Shown here: positions 32,581 through 43,699 of the stretch, piece by piece
Numbering within the stretch: position 1 is the stretch's first letter
How the letters are laid out: every line of letters starts with the position of its first letter
Assembly: GCA_029891385.1 (NCBI GenBank)
Contig: CM057233.1
Coordinates: 27,883,852 to 27,947,851 of the forward strand
Length of the DNA: 64,000 nucleotides
From: Erythroxylum novogranatense
Taxonomy: Eukaryota; Streptophyta; Magnoliopsida; Malpighiales; Erythroxylaceae
Direction: 5' to 3'
The notes under the pieces: model-generated
The model's database searches: none
What the model was told of the DNA's origin: nothing
Seen by the model: only the letters and a program-made list of their open reading frames with translations
Made by a program: the position numbers and the translations under genes

Positions 32581-33441
32581 CTTGAAGCTCATATTTTTTA
32601 GTTCGTAGGAAGGTGAGATTGACGCATAATTTGAATTGACTACAGGTATAACAATTGTTATCATAGTGGCATCATTAGAAGTGATTTTTCGATATCGGAA
32701 GTGAAAGTTATGAACAGTCAAAGTTTAGGTGTGTTATAGGTTGACTTATATTAGGACTGAAGCTTTGACTAGAAAATTTACCTAGTTAGAGGTTAATTGA
32801 GCCTTGAAGTTCTTCATGAAAGTGGAAGGATTCGATTTGATCTTTATTTTGATATAAAGTATGGAATTTTTCGATTAAGGAATAATAAGTTATGATTTTT
32901 ACAAGTTTCTGTTATGATTTTTAGCATGATTAATAGAGGATAGAACGTTTGAATGGAAAATTGACTTCCTTAGAGGTCAAATTGATTATGAAAGTTGTAG
33001 GTGATTTTTCGATCTTCGCATTGATATAAAATATGACATGATTGGATTTTGGAGTTGAAAGATATGAATTTTCAAAGTTGGCATTTGTTTAGGGATATAC
33101 TAAATTGGGGCAGTACATTTGACTGCATTTTTGACCCCTTTAGAGATGAAATTGATCTTTGAGTTCTACATGGAAGTTGTAGATCTTCCTTCAAGCTTTC
33201 CATAGAGACCAAATTTGTCAAATTTAGAGTTCGGGAGCAAAAGATATGATTTGAAAATTTTGAAAGTTTCCTGCAGATCCAGATTTCATTCTTATACGTG
33301 TCCACGCCTAATCGCTAAATGTCCTTCTCTCGCTCTTTTGCTTATAACTTTTTCGTTTGATATCCGATTGAATTGATTCTTGAAGCGTTGGATTCCTAAG
33401 ACAATGAATTTCATTTTTATGGAAAATTTGTGCATTTTTTG
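32580..33441 (+). repeat. LTR-like DNA (E), U3 modules
   Basis: At least three diverged units of about 160-170 bp, each with TTAGAGGT, TGAAGTT/CATGAAAGTTGTAG, ATTGATATAAA and AGTTATGA words. This is LTR U3-type sequence interrupted at 33442 by solo LTR D. Its left edge is not visible. Confidence 0.5.
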
Positions 33442-33922
33442 TGTAACATCTCGTCACTGTCATTAAGGGTATTTTGGTTATTATGAGTCATACTGATAGG
33501 TTTCACTGCATTCATTGAATGAGCATGTTACTGGCCTCTAATTGTAGAGGAACAGGTTTAATGCATATGCATTTATCCATAGGTACATGCATTCATGATT
33601 TTCGGTATTTAATTGTAAGTAAGAAATGACTGAGTTGACTGAAACTGACTGGATTGAGAGTTAATTGAGAATTTGAGTAATCGAGTGCAATTGACTGATT
33701 TGATACTGTTTATGAGTGGTGGCAATTTATAATGGCTTATAGGAAATTCTCGTGAAATTAGGAGATAATGCCCGATAGGAAAGTTTTTAGGCGATCGGTA
33801 GTGACCTACGAAGATGAAAGCAACATCAATGGCAATGGAAAAATTAGAATTTTCGATAGGAAATAATTATGTGGAACCATTGGGATTTAGAGAGTGAAAT
33901 TTGGGTGACTTGGAGACTTAGG

Positions 33923-33932
33923 TATATAAATA
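33923..33932 (+). promoter_or_regulatory. TATA box in LTR D
   Basis: TATATAAATA, about 250 bp upstream of the leader donor-like site. Confidence 0.5.
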
Positions 33933-34499
33933 CTAGGTTTGAGGAATTTGGGAAAACACCAAGGCAATTTCACGTTTCTCTTCTTCCCCTCTGTGACTTG
34001 CGATTTCCTCCCATTGGTAAGGATTCCTCGATTTTCTTTATGGATTCTTTCCTTGAGATGAGGTTAAGCGATTGATCGTTATTGGTGAAGGTTAGAGGCT
34101 CGGGATTAGTGAATCGTTGAGCTTGAAGGATTTTAGGGTTTCGGAGGATTTTGAGGAACTGTAGCTTGATCTGTGATTTGGTAAGTTTTAAGAGCTTTGA
34201 TGTTGTTATGGATGATTCTTCTTGTATTTATGGCATTTATTATATTTGATCGGGTAGTTGGGAGTGTTTATGGATGGGTTTTGTTATTGATGATTGCCGT
34301 AGGAGTGTATAGAATTGAAGTGTGGATTTGTGGAGGTAGATTATCGATTTGTTGATGGATAGGGTTATATGGATGATTGAATATGCTAAGGTTGCGATGA
34401 TGATAGTGTATTGAGTTCTTGGTGAGTTGCAGAATCGAAATCTGGAAATCTGGTGGTGTGTTTAAAAGCTATGTGTTGGGGAAGAAGGAGAGCATGCGT

Positions 34500-34800
34500 A
34501 GTGGATTTAGGTTGGAGACCGCATGACTTCGTGAGGAGCTCGGCATGGCGAGCTGCGAGTAACCCGCATCTGAACGAGCTGCGGATCGATCGATCATCCG
34601 AGCGAATCAACCGACGAAGTTACGATCGTTCGGCTATGCGAGCGACCGAGCGACGAGCTTTGGGAGTCGCCGACGCATGGCGCAGCGATGGATGGCGGTC
34701 TGCGTAGCTCATCGATGAGCGAGCGGTTTAGCGTCTTGGGCTAGGGCTCACGTCGAGTCGACTGTGGCATGCGGGTGAACGCCCAGCGTATCCGTGGTCG
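34500..34800 (+). repeat. CpG-rich GCGAGC-type segment in LTR D
   Basis: Irregular repeats of GAGCTGCGAG/GCGAGCGA/CGATCGAT words. Same position in the LTR as the arrays of A, I and the Tekay-like element. The reading frame on it (34453-34707) is a by-product. Confidence 0.6.
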
Positions 34801-36319
34801 CAACCTTTGCCCTAGTCGTCCGAAGAGGAGTGTTTGAGGCTTTTGGCTTTGGGACTTAGGAAATTAACCGATTGAGGTGATTAAGGATTAGATTTGATTT
34901 GAAGTTTAAATTAGAATTTTTATGGATGTGTTCGACCCAAGGAATAGGAAATTGCTATTGGGGATCCTAATTGAGGTAAATTGACTGGATTTTAGGAATG
35001 GATCAATTATTGTCAATCAACTAAATGAAGAGTCAGATTTGGGTTTTTAGCACCGGGGATCGTGAGCATGCATTGTACATTATTTCACTGAGACATATGC
35101 ATTACTGTACTGTTTTATTGGGCAATAAGTGATGGGTTGTACTTTATTGTTATAGGGGCACCGTTGGACCGTCGTTCCACGGACATTGCTGGGACTTCCA
35201 GGCAGTAGCTCGGAAGTTACAAGTGAGTAACCTAGTTGGTTTCTCAAATTCCTGATTTGCTTATATGCTCTACGTGAATTACATGCAAAAGTGAATTGTA
35301 TGACTACTGTATGACTACTGGCATGTATTGGATTGAATTGCATGTTTTACTGAACTGACTTGGACGGTTATGTGATACTGTACTGAATATTGGGCTTCAT
35401 AGCCATACCATTGAACCACTGAGCACTGATGTACTGGGCTTTATAGCCACACACTGTAAATTACTGAACATGACACTGCATGCATAAATGCATGATCACA
35501 TAATGGAATGTGTCCCAAGTTGCTATTTTCTTTGAAAAGAGCTTCGAGCTCGATATCGCATCTTGTGGGGCTTAGCCGAGGGGAAAATCACGCGCCCACA
35601 CCGATTCTTGATGAGCACTTGGGCACAAACTGAATAATGGAAAGAGTCACATATGCATTGCATTTACATGATTGACTGTGTTGTGACGATCACTGAAATA
35701 TGTGATGACATGAATTATCATGATCGTTACTTATTCGCAAGGTGATTGACATCGTTTATTGTTACATGTATCGTAAATTACTCACGACATCGCGAATTGT
35801 TATATTATATCGACAATAAATATTATTCTTGTTATGTTATGCTACGCGTGTGTGCGTAATGCATGATTTGAGTGAACCATCGATGATGGTTTTCATTTGA
35901 GTTCGCAAACTCACCCAAATTTGCAACCTATTTTTCAGATGTTAGAGTAGACTCCTAGCTCCGAAGATCTTTCTTTCCTGCCGTGCGAGTTCTGTTGGCG
36001 AGGGTCGTGATGGCACATAGGTCGGTCAGCTGGATTAGTGTTTTGAGGATGACTTAGGATAGATGTTTGTATCAGTTTCCTTTTTTGGTTTTGTTAGGAG
36101 ACTGATAGACTTGTCTATTCTGGATTGGATTACTGTACTGGATAATTATTACTTTGGATGTTAATTTGTTGATTACTGTTATTTTGTGATTTAAAATACT
36201 TCGATGCCATGGATTTTAGCGAAATTTTCTGGTAGTAAATCCCTTATCGTGGGATACGTGTCGGAGCGACCTTCGGGTTTCCCGATGTGTACCCTACGGT
36301 GAGGGGGCGCTACATTTTG

Positions 36320-39300
36320 AGATTAATATTGAGGTTGATTAAATTAATCAAAGTGAGTTAGAAAATTTTCCGAACATAGTTTAGTATTTTGAGAAATCTG
36401 TAGAGATCCAATTGAGGTGATTCTTGAGGCGAAATAAAATTAAGACATGGGGCTACAAATCATATGAAGAAATGAAATGTCAATTTTGCCCTAAGACCTT
36501 CAAATTATAAATGGAAGTTCAGATTAGAGTGCAGTTTTTGGATTAGGAACATCTGAAAGTATTTTGAGCATAACTTTTGCTCTGGAAATCGAAACGAGAT
36601 GATTCTTATTTTGAATTAAACTAGAGACATAAGGATACAATTTTTATGAAGACATCGAATGTCAATTTTGTGATTAAGAATGTCAATTTTTGGATGGAAA
36701 TAACGTGCTGGAAAATGTGTTAGAATATTAATATACCCGAAATGTTTTGAGCATAACTTTTGATGTAGTGCTCCGAATTGGATGATTTTTGTGGCATTAT
36801 GAAATTAAGACATAGAGGAACATTTCTCTAGAAGGAAATTTTGACAAATTCCTTCAAATTGATGGTGCGAATCATATCCGCAAGTAAGCATAAACTAAAG
36901 TAAAAGTTAGGGGCATATTGGATATATCACTTAAAGAGATAGATAAGAAGGCTATAAAGGAGGGACATGGGGTTCTTTTTATCTTTCATTAAAGGGATTT
37001 TAAGTGGGCTGTCGTTTTCCTAAGGAGAGACCCACGACACTTATGAATAAATGGAGAAAAAAAAAGAAAGAAGGGAGAGAGGAGAAGAGAGAAGCAACTT
37101 CGGTCATGATGGAGGAGAAGAAAGAAGATGAAAGCTTCAACTTTTCTACTTGATTCTTGAGGGATTTTGATGCTTTTCAAGGGAAAAGGTGGCAAAAGCT
37201 TAAAAGCTCTCTAATGGAGTCCACAAATCCGAAATTGGTAGAGAGAGAGAGAGGTAAGTTCGAAATTTTTTTTAAAGTTGAGTTTTGATGAGTTTCTTAG
37301 TTTAAAAATCATGGAAATGATAGGGGTTCATGGATTATGAGCTCAATTTTTGGAAATTTCATGATTAATTGATTTAATTTTGGATTTATGTAAGTTAGGG
37401 TTTAGGCCAATTTTAGTAAATTGGGGTTTTTGAAAATTGGAGATTTAGATAGTTTGAATATGTGAGGAATTGATGTTTTCTAAGTCCAATTTGAGTATTT
37501 AAGTGATTTATGATATTAAATTTGAGTGAATTGATTTAGGTCAAATTTGGAATTTGGGGATTTTAGAAATTCTTGCTTTAGATAGCTTGGTAAAGTGATG
37601 AATTTGGGTTTCCCATGGTTAATTTTGAGAATTATGCAAATTATGATGTTGAATTTTGGATGATTATGGCTTAGGTCAATTTTAAATTGAAAGAAGGAAA
37701 GAAGCAAGGATCAAATTGATGATCGAGACGAGTTCCTAGCATCATTTCGAGGTGGGTAGTATGTTTATTTATTGAATTTTATGATAAGAATGAATATTTG
37801 AAAATTTAAGAAGCAACGTTTTTGATAAATTATTGTTTATGGAAATGTTTGAAAAATGGGTTTTTGGAACAAGTTTTATGAAAATGCAGTTTGAATTATA
37901 TGAATGATTTGAAAATGTGAATCTGAATAAGTTTGATTTTTTAATGATTAAAAGAAGTTATTGCATACATTAGTGTAAATTTGATTGATTGGTTCGTAAT
38001 CAAATTTGATGATGTGAATTGCATTAGATGTGTTACATGAATTTATGTGGATATGTGAATGTGTTGAAAAATTAGATTTTCGAAAAGTGTCTACGGGCAA
38101 TCCGAATGTCCGATTTTTCGATATGTGTTATGTAGGTTTGGTTAGGTCCTTTAAGTGAGTCAGTGTACTGTCTCTATTTGTTAAAGCCTTCTCCCGGCTG
38201 CCCACTAGTGGCATTGGAGCTCCGATTTCGGACTCCCTTCACGGCTACACTGGACCGCTATGCGAGAAAGTGTAATACGTTTCGCTCACGAACGCATGTG
38301 ACCGCTATGCAGAATGTGCAAGACGCTCGCTTGGACCAAACAGCACCATTTGATGTGTTTTGTGTGTTTTGTTACGCTTATAAGTGTGTTGCATTGCATC
38401 ATTTTATAAAAAATGTGAAAATTTTAAGAAATAAATTATGGTGGTTTTCAACCTAAAAAAGCGATTGCAATTGTTTTGGCAATATTTTGAAAAGTGTGAA
38501 AAATACGAGATTTGCCAAATTTCTAATGTGAAATTTCGGAAATAAATGGTAAAGTTTTTCCAAATATGTTTTCGCTTATTTTTCAATTTATAAACATATT
38601 ATCCACGAGCTATTTTAGCTCACCCCCCTTTCATCCCCATCTCCAGGTATTCGTGCAGGAGATTGGATGAAAGAATGTCAGGACACTTGTTCGATTTGTG
38701 TATATTTCTGTATCTTGAGCAATTTGTAAGTTTGTAAATGGCTTGAAAAGCCATTAAGGATTTGTATGAAATCAAATGATGATGTGTTTGGAATCATTGA
38801 ATTTGTATATGAAATTATGTCTGACATTGTGTATGATAATGATATTGATTTAGGAATTTGTGTATGGATTTAAGATTGAAATGTGTATTGAAATTGGACA
38901 TGATTAATGATTTGAAGTGGTTTAGATATAGGAGTGTGTTTATCTGCTGAGATCCCGGACGGTGGATCCGGTCGATTTTGATGATTGTGTGATTGATGGG
39001 GGCATTTTAGAAGTGGTTTTGAAACCTTGCAGGTTTTGGGTTAGGTCAAAAGCAGTCGTTATGCTGCCAAATTTTCGTTAGAAAATAAGTTAAAAATGAA
39101 TAAAAATAAGATTAAGATGTGTGTGATGATGAGTTATGGGACTTATATGATTGATAAAAAGTTTGTTATGAATTGAGAAATGGATTGAGGACACTTTCCA
39201 AGAAAGAGGAAATTGGAATTTTAATTTGCATGAAGTTTGAATAAAGAAAGGAATAAGAATAAAAATAAATTTATACCGGATTTGGGTAGTCTAGGTTTCC

Positions 39301-39601
39301 AACGCGTTCGTTTTTCTTCGATAATTGTTCTCGGATGTCGGATCCGCTATGTTAAGTTTTTGTTCCGCTTTCATATATTCGATTTGTTTGATGCGATACC
39401 TTTCCGTTTCGAGTACTCGATTTGCTTCCACTTTCACTTTATTCTGTTTCCGTATTTTGTGATTCGATTTCGCTCCGTTTTTCGTTTCGCGTTATCGAAT
39501 GCTTTGATTTTTGATTCAAAATTTTGATGCGAAATTTCCGTTTCTATTCGCTTTCATTTCCTTTGCTTTTCGTTTTCCGGTTCCCGGATCGGGTCCTAAC
39601 A
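36320..39601 (+). repeat. LTR-like DNA (E), continued, with promoter and variant hairpin
   Basis: Continues the sequence before D. U3-like modules run to about 36850, followed by CTATAAA (36952-36958), a purine-rich leader, donor-like GAGGTAAGT (37254), and an inverted repeat GAGCTATTTTAGCTC (38608-38622) followed by CACCCCC and CTCCAG (38641-38646). The end CCCGGATCGGGTCCTAACA at 39601 directly abuts gag sequence. No terminal duplication was found. Confidence 0.5.
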
Positions 39602-39605
39602 AGTA

Positions 39606-40735
39606 CAGACCCTGTCAAGGTAGAAGATTGGTTGGAAAGAACGGAAAAGGTGTTTGATTAGATGGATTGCAAGTCCGATGAAAGGTTTGACTACGCAGTC
39701 TCATTATTTCAAGGTCTAGCTTATCAGTGGTGGAAGACTATCTCAGGTGGTTCCACCCAACCTTATAGACTGATATGGGAAGACTTCCTGAAGTTTTTTA
39801 AGGAGAATTAAATTTGGAAAGGAAGATGAAAGAGTTTCTCGATCTGAAATAGGGAAATCTCAATGTAGCCGAGTATGAGGTGCGGTTTAATGAATTAATG
39901 AACTATCTTACTGCTTTGATTCTGACTGAGGAAGATAAGTATATGCAGTTTGAGGATGGACTCAATATGAGAATTAAGATGAGGTTGGCTATTACTAATT
40001 TGAATAGTTTCACTGAGTTGAGGATTGCTTCAATTCGAAATGAGCAGTTCCTGAAGGATGAATAAGAAGAGTATAGGCAGGAGTTTTGAATTAAAAGGCA
40101 TGGTTAGTTTCAAGCTGACTTTGGTAAGAGATTTATGAAACACCAGAATAGATCATCATGATCACAAACTAGATGGAGGCAGTCAAGGTTAGACCAAGAG
40201 ACGGTTTTGTTCATGCTGGCAGTGGTAGAGATCAAGCATATGGAGGACAACCATATGGAGGGAAAACACAACAGATGCCTAGTTGTGAGTATTGTGGAAA
40301 AAAACATGGTGGAGAATGTTGGAAGATATCAGGAACTTGCTTAGATTGTGACTCTTTTGAGCATCAGATTAGAGACTGTCTAGCAATATTGAGAACACAG
40401 TCTAGAGTGAGAGGAGGATTAGTGACTGAAATGATTGTTTAGTAGAGCAGAGCTAGTGGAGTTGGATAAAGAGGCAAAGGTAGGGGTAAAACCAATTCAG
40501 CAAGTCCTAGTGCTAGGACTGAGGTGCGCAGTAACCAACCGCAGTCTCAGGCTAAGATCTTTGCTATTACGAGACGGGAGGTGTTGAATTCTCCAGATGT
40601 TGCTGTAGGTGTGCTATATATGTCTTTAATTTTAAAGCATTTGCATTATTAGATCCAAGATCTATGCATTTATTTACCACACCACATCTGGAATCTAAAT
40701 TGCATTGTATGAGAGATGTTGAAATGTAGCTTAGA
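39606..40735 (+). pseudogene. gypsy gag and start of protease, truncated (element F?)
   Basis: Reads TDPVKVEDWLERTEKVFD, a stop, MDCKSDERFDYAVSLFQG, AYQWWKTI and IWEDFLKFF (gag core), then after frameshifts FNELMNYLTALILTEEDKY and NMRIKMRLAITNL (39880-40065). Two zinc knuckles follow, CEYCGKKHGGEC and CLDCDSFEHQIRDC (about 40282-40380). KIFAITRREVLNSPDV opens the protease, and ALLDPRSMHLF is a damaged protease active site near 40645. The frame ends where LTR F sequence begins at about 40736, so RT, RNase H and integrase are deleted. Ownership by F is inferred from position. Confidence 0.82.
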
Positions 40736-42480
40736 GGTGAGTGCTAAGAAAATGATGCATGAATGGTAGTTTCTATTTTGTTTAACATGCATGAAAAACA
40801 ACAGTTTATAAGCTGTTAAATGAATTATTTTGAGTTACAAATTGAGATGAAATTGATAAGAAATTGAGGCATAATTAAGGTATAATTGAGGTATAATTAA
40901 TGGATGGTTATGAAGGTGTTTTGAATTTGATATGAAAGAGTTTTCTTTTGAATATGGAAAAAAATTGGGGATGTTAGTGTATGTTTAAAAATGATTTTTA
41001 GTGACATAAATGAATAGAATTTAAAGAGCTTTAATGTAACCAAGATGGAAGCTATATTAACATGAATTGAAGTAGCTTTTGAGAGTAGGAATTTTGGAAA
41101 ATTCGAAGTGTTAATGATGATCCTAAGTAGATGAAATTTGTGGAGAATTGAGGGAAATTGGATAGTGCACGATTGGAGCACTAATCCCAAGATTGTGGGA
41201 AGGTCCCCCACGACTGTGGCCAAAGCTTTGAAATGATAATTTCAGTTTTGTGAATTTGTTGAACCAAATGAGGACAAGTCACTCTATATTGGTGTATACG
41301 GACTTAATTAAGGCTTGAAATGAGTCTAGATTGTTGCTTAATTAATTGGTTAAGGGTTTGATAAGTTTATGTTGTTAATTGATGTCATTACTTAATGAAT
41401 GGATTGTCTTGATATCAATCTATTTAAATTTGGAAATTTTAAGTTATTAAAGGAATAAAGGTGTTCTTATGAATGCAAATATGATCCAAAGGATATGAGT
41501 AAGGTGTATTAGGATGAATGAATGAGAATTAGGAAATTATGTGAATGTATATTGCTAGAAAAGTTTGATGAATGTATGATTGATGAGTTTAGATTAATCA
41601 AACTTACTCAAGGTATAAACCTGAAAGCAAAGTGGTAATATACAAGCTATAATAATTGAACGGTCAAGATTTGTGAAAAAGAATACATACCCGAAAAAGT
41701 CAATTGAGCATGCATTGAACATAACACGTATATATGTGCATGATTGTATGATTGAGCAAATTAGTGATTGTGAACTATATGTTTATTGCTTAATTATAGA
41801 AGCACAAGTTGATTGCCAATATCCAGACATTTCCAAATCATCAAGGCAATAGCTAATCTGGAGCATACTATGAGTTAACCTAGATGTGTAAATTCAAGTA
41901 TATTTGCTTCCATTTGAATTGTATGTGTATTGTGGAAGGTGAGAACTACTGAATGATGAATGTTGGACTTAGATCTGAAGAATTTGATATATGACATGAA
42001 CACATTGAATGAAAAGTACTGAAAGCATAATATGTGAATTGATGCATCTCATTACATTAAAATGCATGATCAGATAAAGGAGTTATGACCGGAGTAGCCA
42101 ATATGTGGAAAAAAAAACTTTAAGCTTAGGATTGTGCACAAAGAGCCACAAGCTTACATAACAATGAGCCTGGTATCCATAACGGATATGGGATAGTTAA
42201 TAAAATGAGCCCAATATCCACAACAAACATGAGATAGTAAATTAAGTTTATAGGTGCTTGGTCATAACAAAGTAAAATAAGAATGGAGTCATATATGCAT
42301 TTTCGTATACAACTTTACATATATTATATGACTGATTGAGATGATTTATTGCATTGTTTTGAAATAGTATATGAAACAATTTAAAACATGTTGTACTTGT
42401 TGACATATTATATAATGTGATGTGATATTCTCAATGCTAGATAATGTGTTATACTAGGTGAATTGGGTTATATACTTGTC
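40736..42480 (+). repeat. 3' LTR of F, truncated at its start
   Basis: 40742-41311 repeats 8300-8880 with small differences. It continues through AAGGCAATAGCTAATCTGGA and a mutated donor (ATGAGTTAACC at 41870, where others have GTGAGT); the predicted mini-exon is 41800-41869. Interrupted at 42481 by copia C2 and resumes at 52324. Confidence 0.8.
42476..42480. other. Target-site duplication of copia C2, left copy
   Basis: TTGTC, identical to 52319-52323. Confidence 0.93.
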
Positions 42481-43024
42481 TGAAGTAAATCACACGTTAA
42501 TATATTGAGTAATAATATGACCAAGATACACAAGAAGGGGGGGGTTGAATTATGATAAACTTTTCTTTAATCCTTCAATAATAATTGCTTGTTCTTTCGG
42601 AAAACTTATCGTAAATCAATTCTTAACTAGTTTGAAAAACTTTGTTAATAATGAAAACTACGATTTAAGAAAAGTAAGAGTTAGAGAGAAACATGACAAT
42701 TTTATCTGGTTCACCCCAAACCGTGGGCTACGCCCGATCCTCGATATTCTTCCGAGATTTTCACTATCTCCAAACTGATTACAAGTATTCTTTAGATCGA
42801 GCCTCTTGTGTCTCTTAATGTGAAGTATTCTTTTACTCTTAGCCTCTTGGGCTATGTGTAGCACTTTTCAAAATGAAAAGCGATAAAGAGCTTTTACAAA
42901 AGAGTTGCTCTTCACAATATACACTCGAAAATAGTTCGCAATTTTCTCGAGATAGAGCAGATATTGAATACGCAGAGTTTCATTCACTTTTTCCAAAAGT
43001 TATTTCTTCTTCAATCTCGACTCT

Positions 43025-43033
43025 TATTTATAG
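43025..43033 (-). promoter_or_regulatory. TATA box in C2 LTR (also 51818-51826)
   Basis: CTATAAATA on the minus strand in both C2 LTRs, at the same place as in C1 and C3. Confidence 0.6.
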
Positions 43034-43129
43034 TGAACTTCAACTGCTTTCTTGACTATCGCTTCTTGAATCTTTAAAGAGCGGTTATTCGGTTTAGCTC
43101 ATGAACCGCCTTAAAGCGATGTTTCTTTC

Positions 43130-43470
43130 TTCCGTCTTATTTTCGTATCGTGCGCTTTTGTCTTCGTAAAGCTTCCGCCTTTTGTATCGCCCGCTTTTCT
43201 TCCGCCATTTTCTTCAAATGCTTTTTGTTTCGCCATTTTTCTTTAAATGCCTTTTCTTCCGCCTTTTTGTTTAAATCTATTTTTCTTTAAATGCCTTTTC
43301 TTCCGTTTGCTTTTTGTATCGCCCGCTTTTCTTCTTTCGCATTTTTCTTTAAATACCTTTTGTATCGCTTTTCTTTAAATGCCTTTTTTCTTCGCTTTTG
43401 TATCGCCCGCTTTTCTTTAAATGCTTTTCTTCCGCCCGCTTTTGTTTAATCATTTTTCTTTCGTCTATTT
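43130..43470 (-). repeat. U3 minisatellite of C2 3' LTR
   Basis: Imperfect repeats of AAAAGCGGGCGAT, AAAAGGCATTTAAAGAAA and GGAAGAAAAGC on the minus strand, upstream of the TATA box. Counterpart in the other LTR is 51890-52260. Probably the same family as the GCAGACG array of C1. Confidence 0.75.
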
Positions 43471-43523
43471 CTCTTTGTTTATTATCAAAATTATTTAATC
43501 GTGAAGTCTGGTTTGACTTAACA

Positions 43524-43535
43524 TTCTCCCCTTTT
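43524..43535 (-). other. Polypurine tract of C2
   Basis: AAAAGGGGAGAA on the minus strand, immediately before the 3' LTR. Confidence 0.85.
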
Positions 43536-43699
43536 GATAATAACAAATACTGTGAATTTAGAGAAATATGAAAAGTATCATATACTTGTGAATTATCTGA
43601 AGTATTGAGATAAAAATTATCTTCATCCTACCAAATTGATTTCTTCCTTCTCCTTCTCTCTTCCTTCTCCCTTCTCCCCTATTTGTTATTGATCAAAAA

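Larger units (their letters stand above)
33442..36314 (+). repeat. Solo LTR D (2873 bp)
   Basis: TGTAACATCTCGTCACTG ... GGGGGCGCTACA with perfect TTTTG duplications at 33437-33441 and 36315-36319 and no partner LTR. It holds a TATA box (33923-33932), donor GTAAGT (34181), a CpG-rich segment (34500-34800), mini-exon (35156-35222), donor GTGAGTAACC (35223), inverted repeats (35875-35912) and acceptor TTTTTCAG ending at 35938. Confidence 0.95.
42481..43523 (-). repeat. 3' LTR of C2 (1043 bp)
   Basis: TGTTAAGTCAAACCAGACT at 43523 to TGATTTACTTCA at 42481 (minus strand). Contains a TATA box (43025-43033), a U3 minisatellite (about 43130-43470) and the shared GGTTTGGGGTGAACCAG block (about 42700-42722). 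Confidence 0.95.

Noticed and set aside
34453..34707. Arg/Ala-rich 84-residue frame
   Set aside because: Produced by the CpG-rich array in solo LTR D.
39237..39527. Phe/Arg-rich 96-residue frame
   Set aside because: Falls in the T/C-rich terminal part of LTR-like region E; no domain signal.
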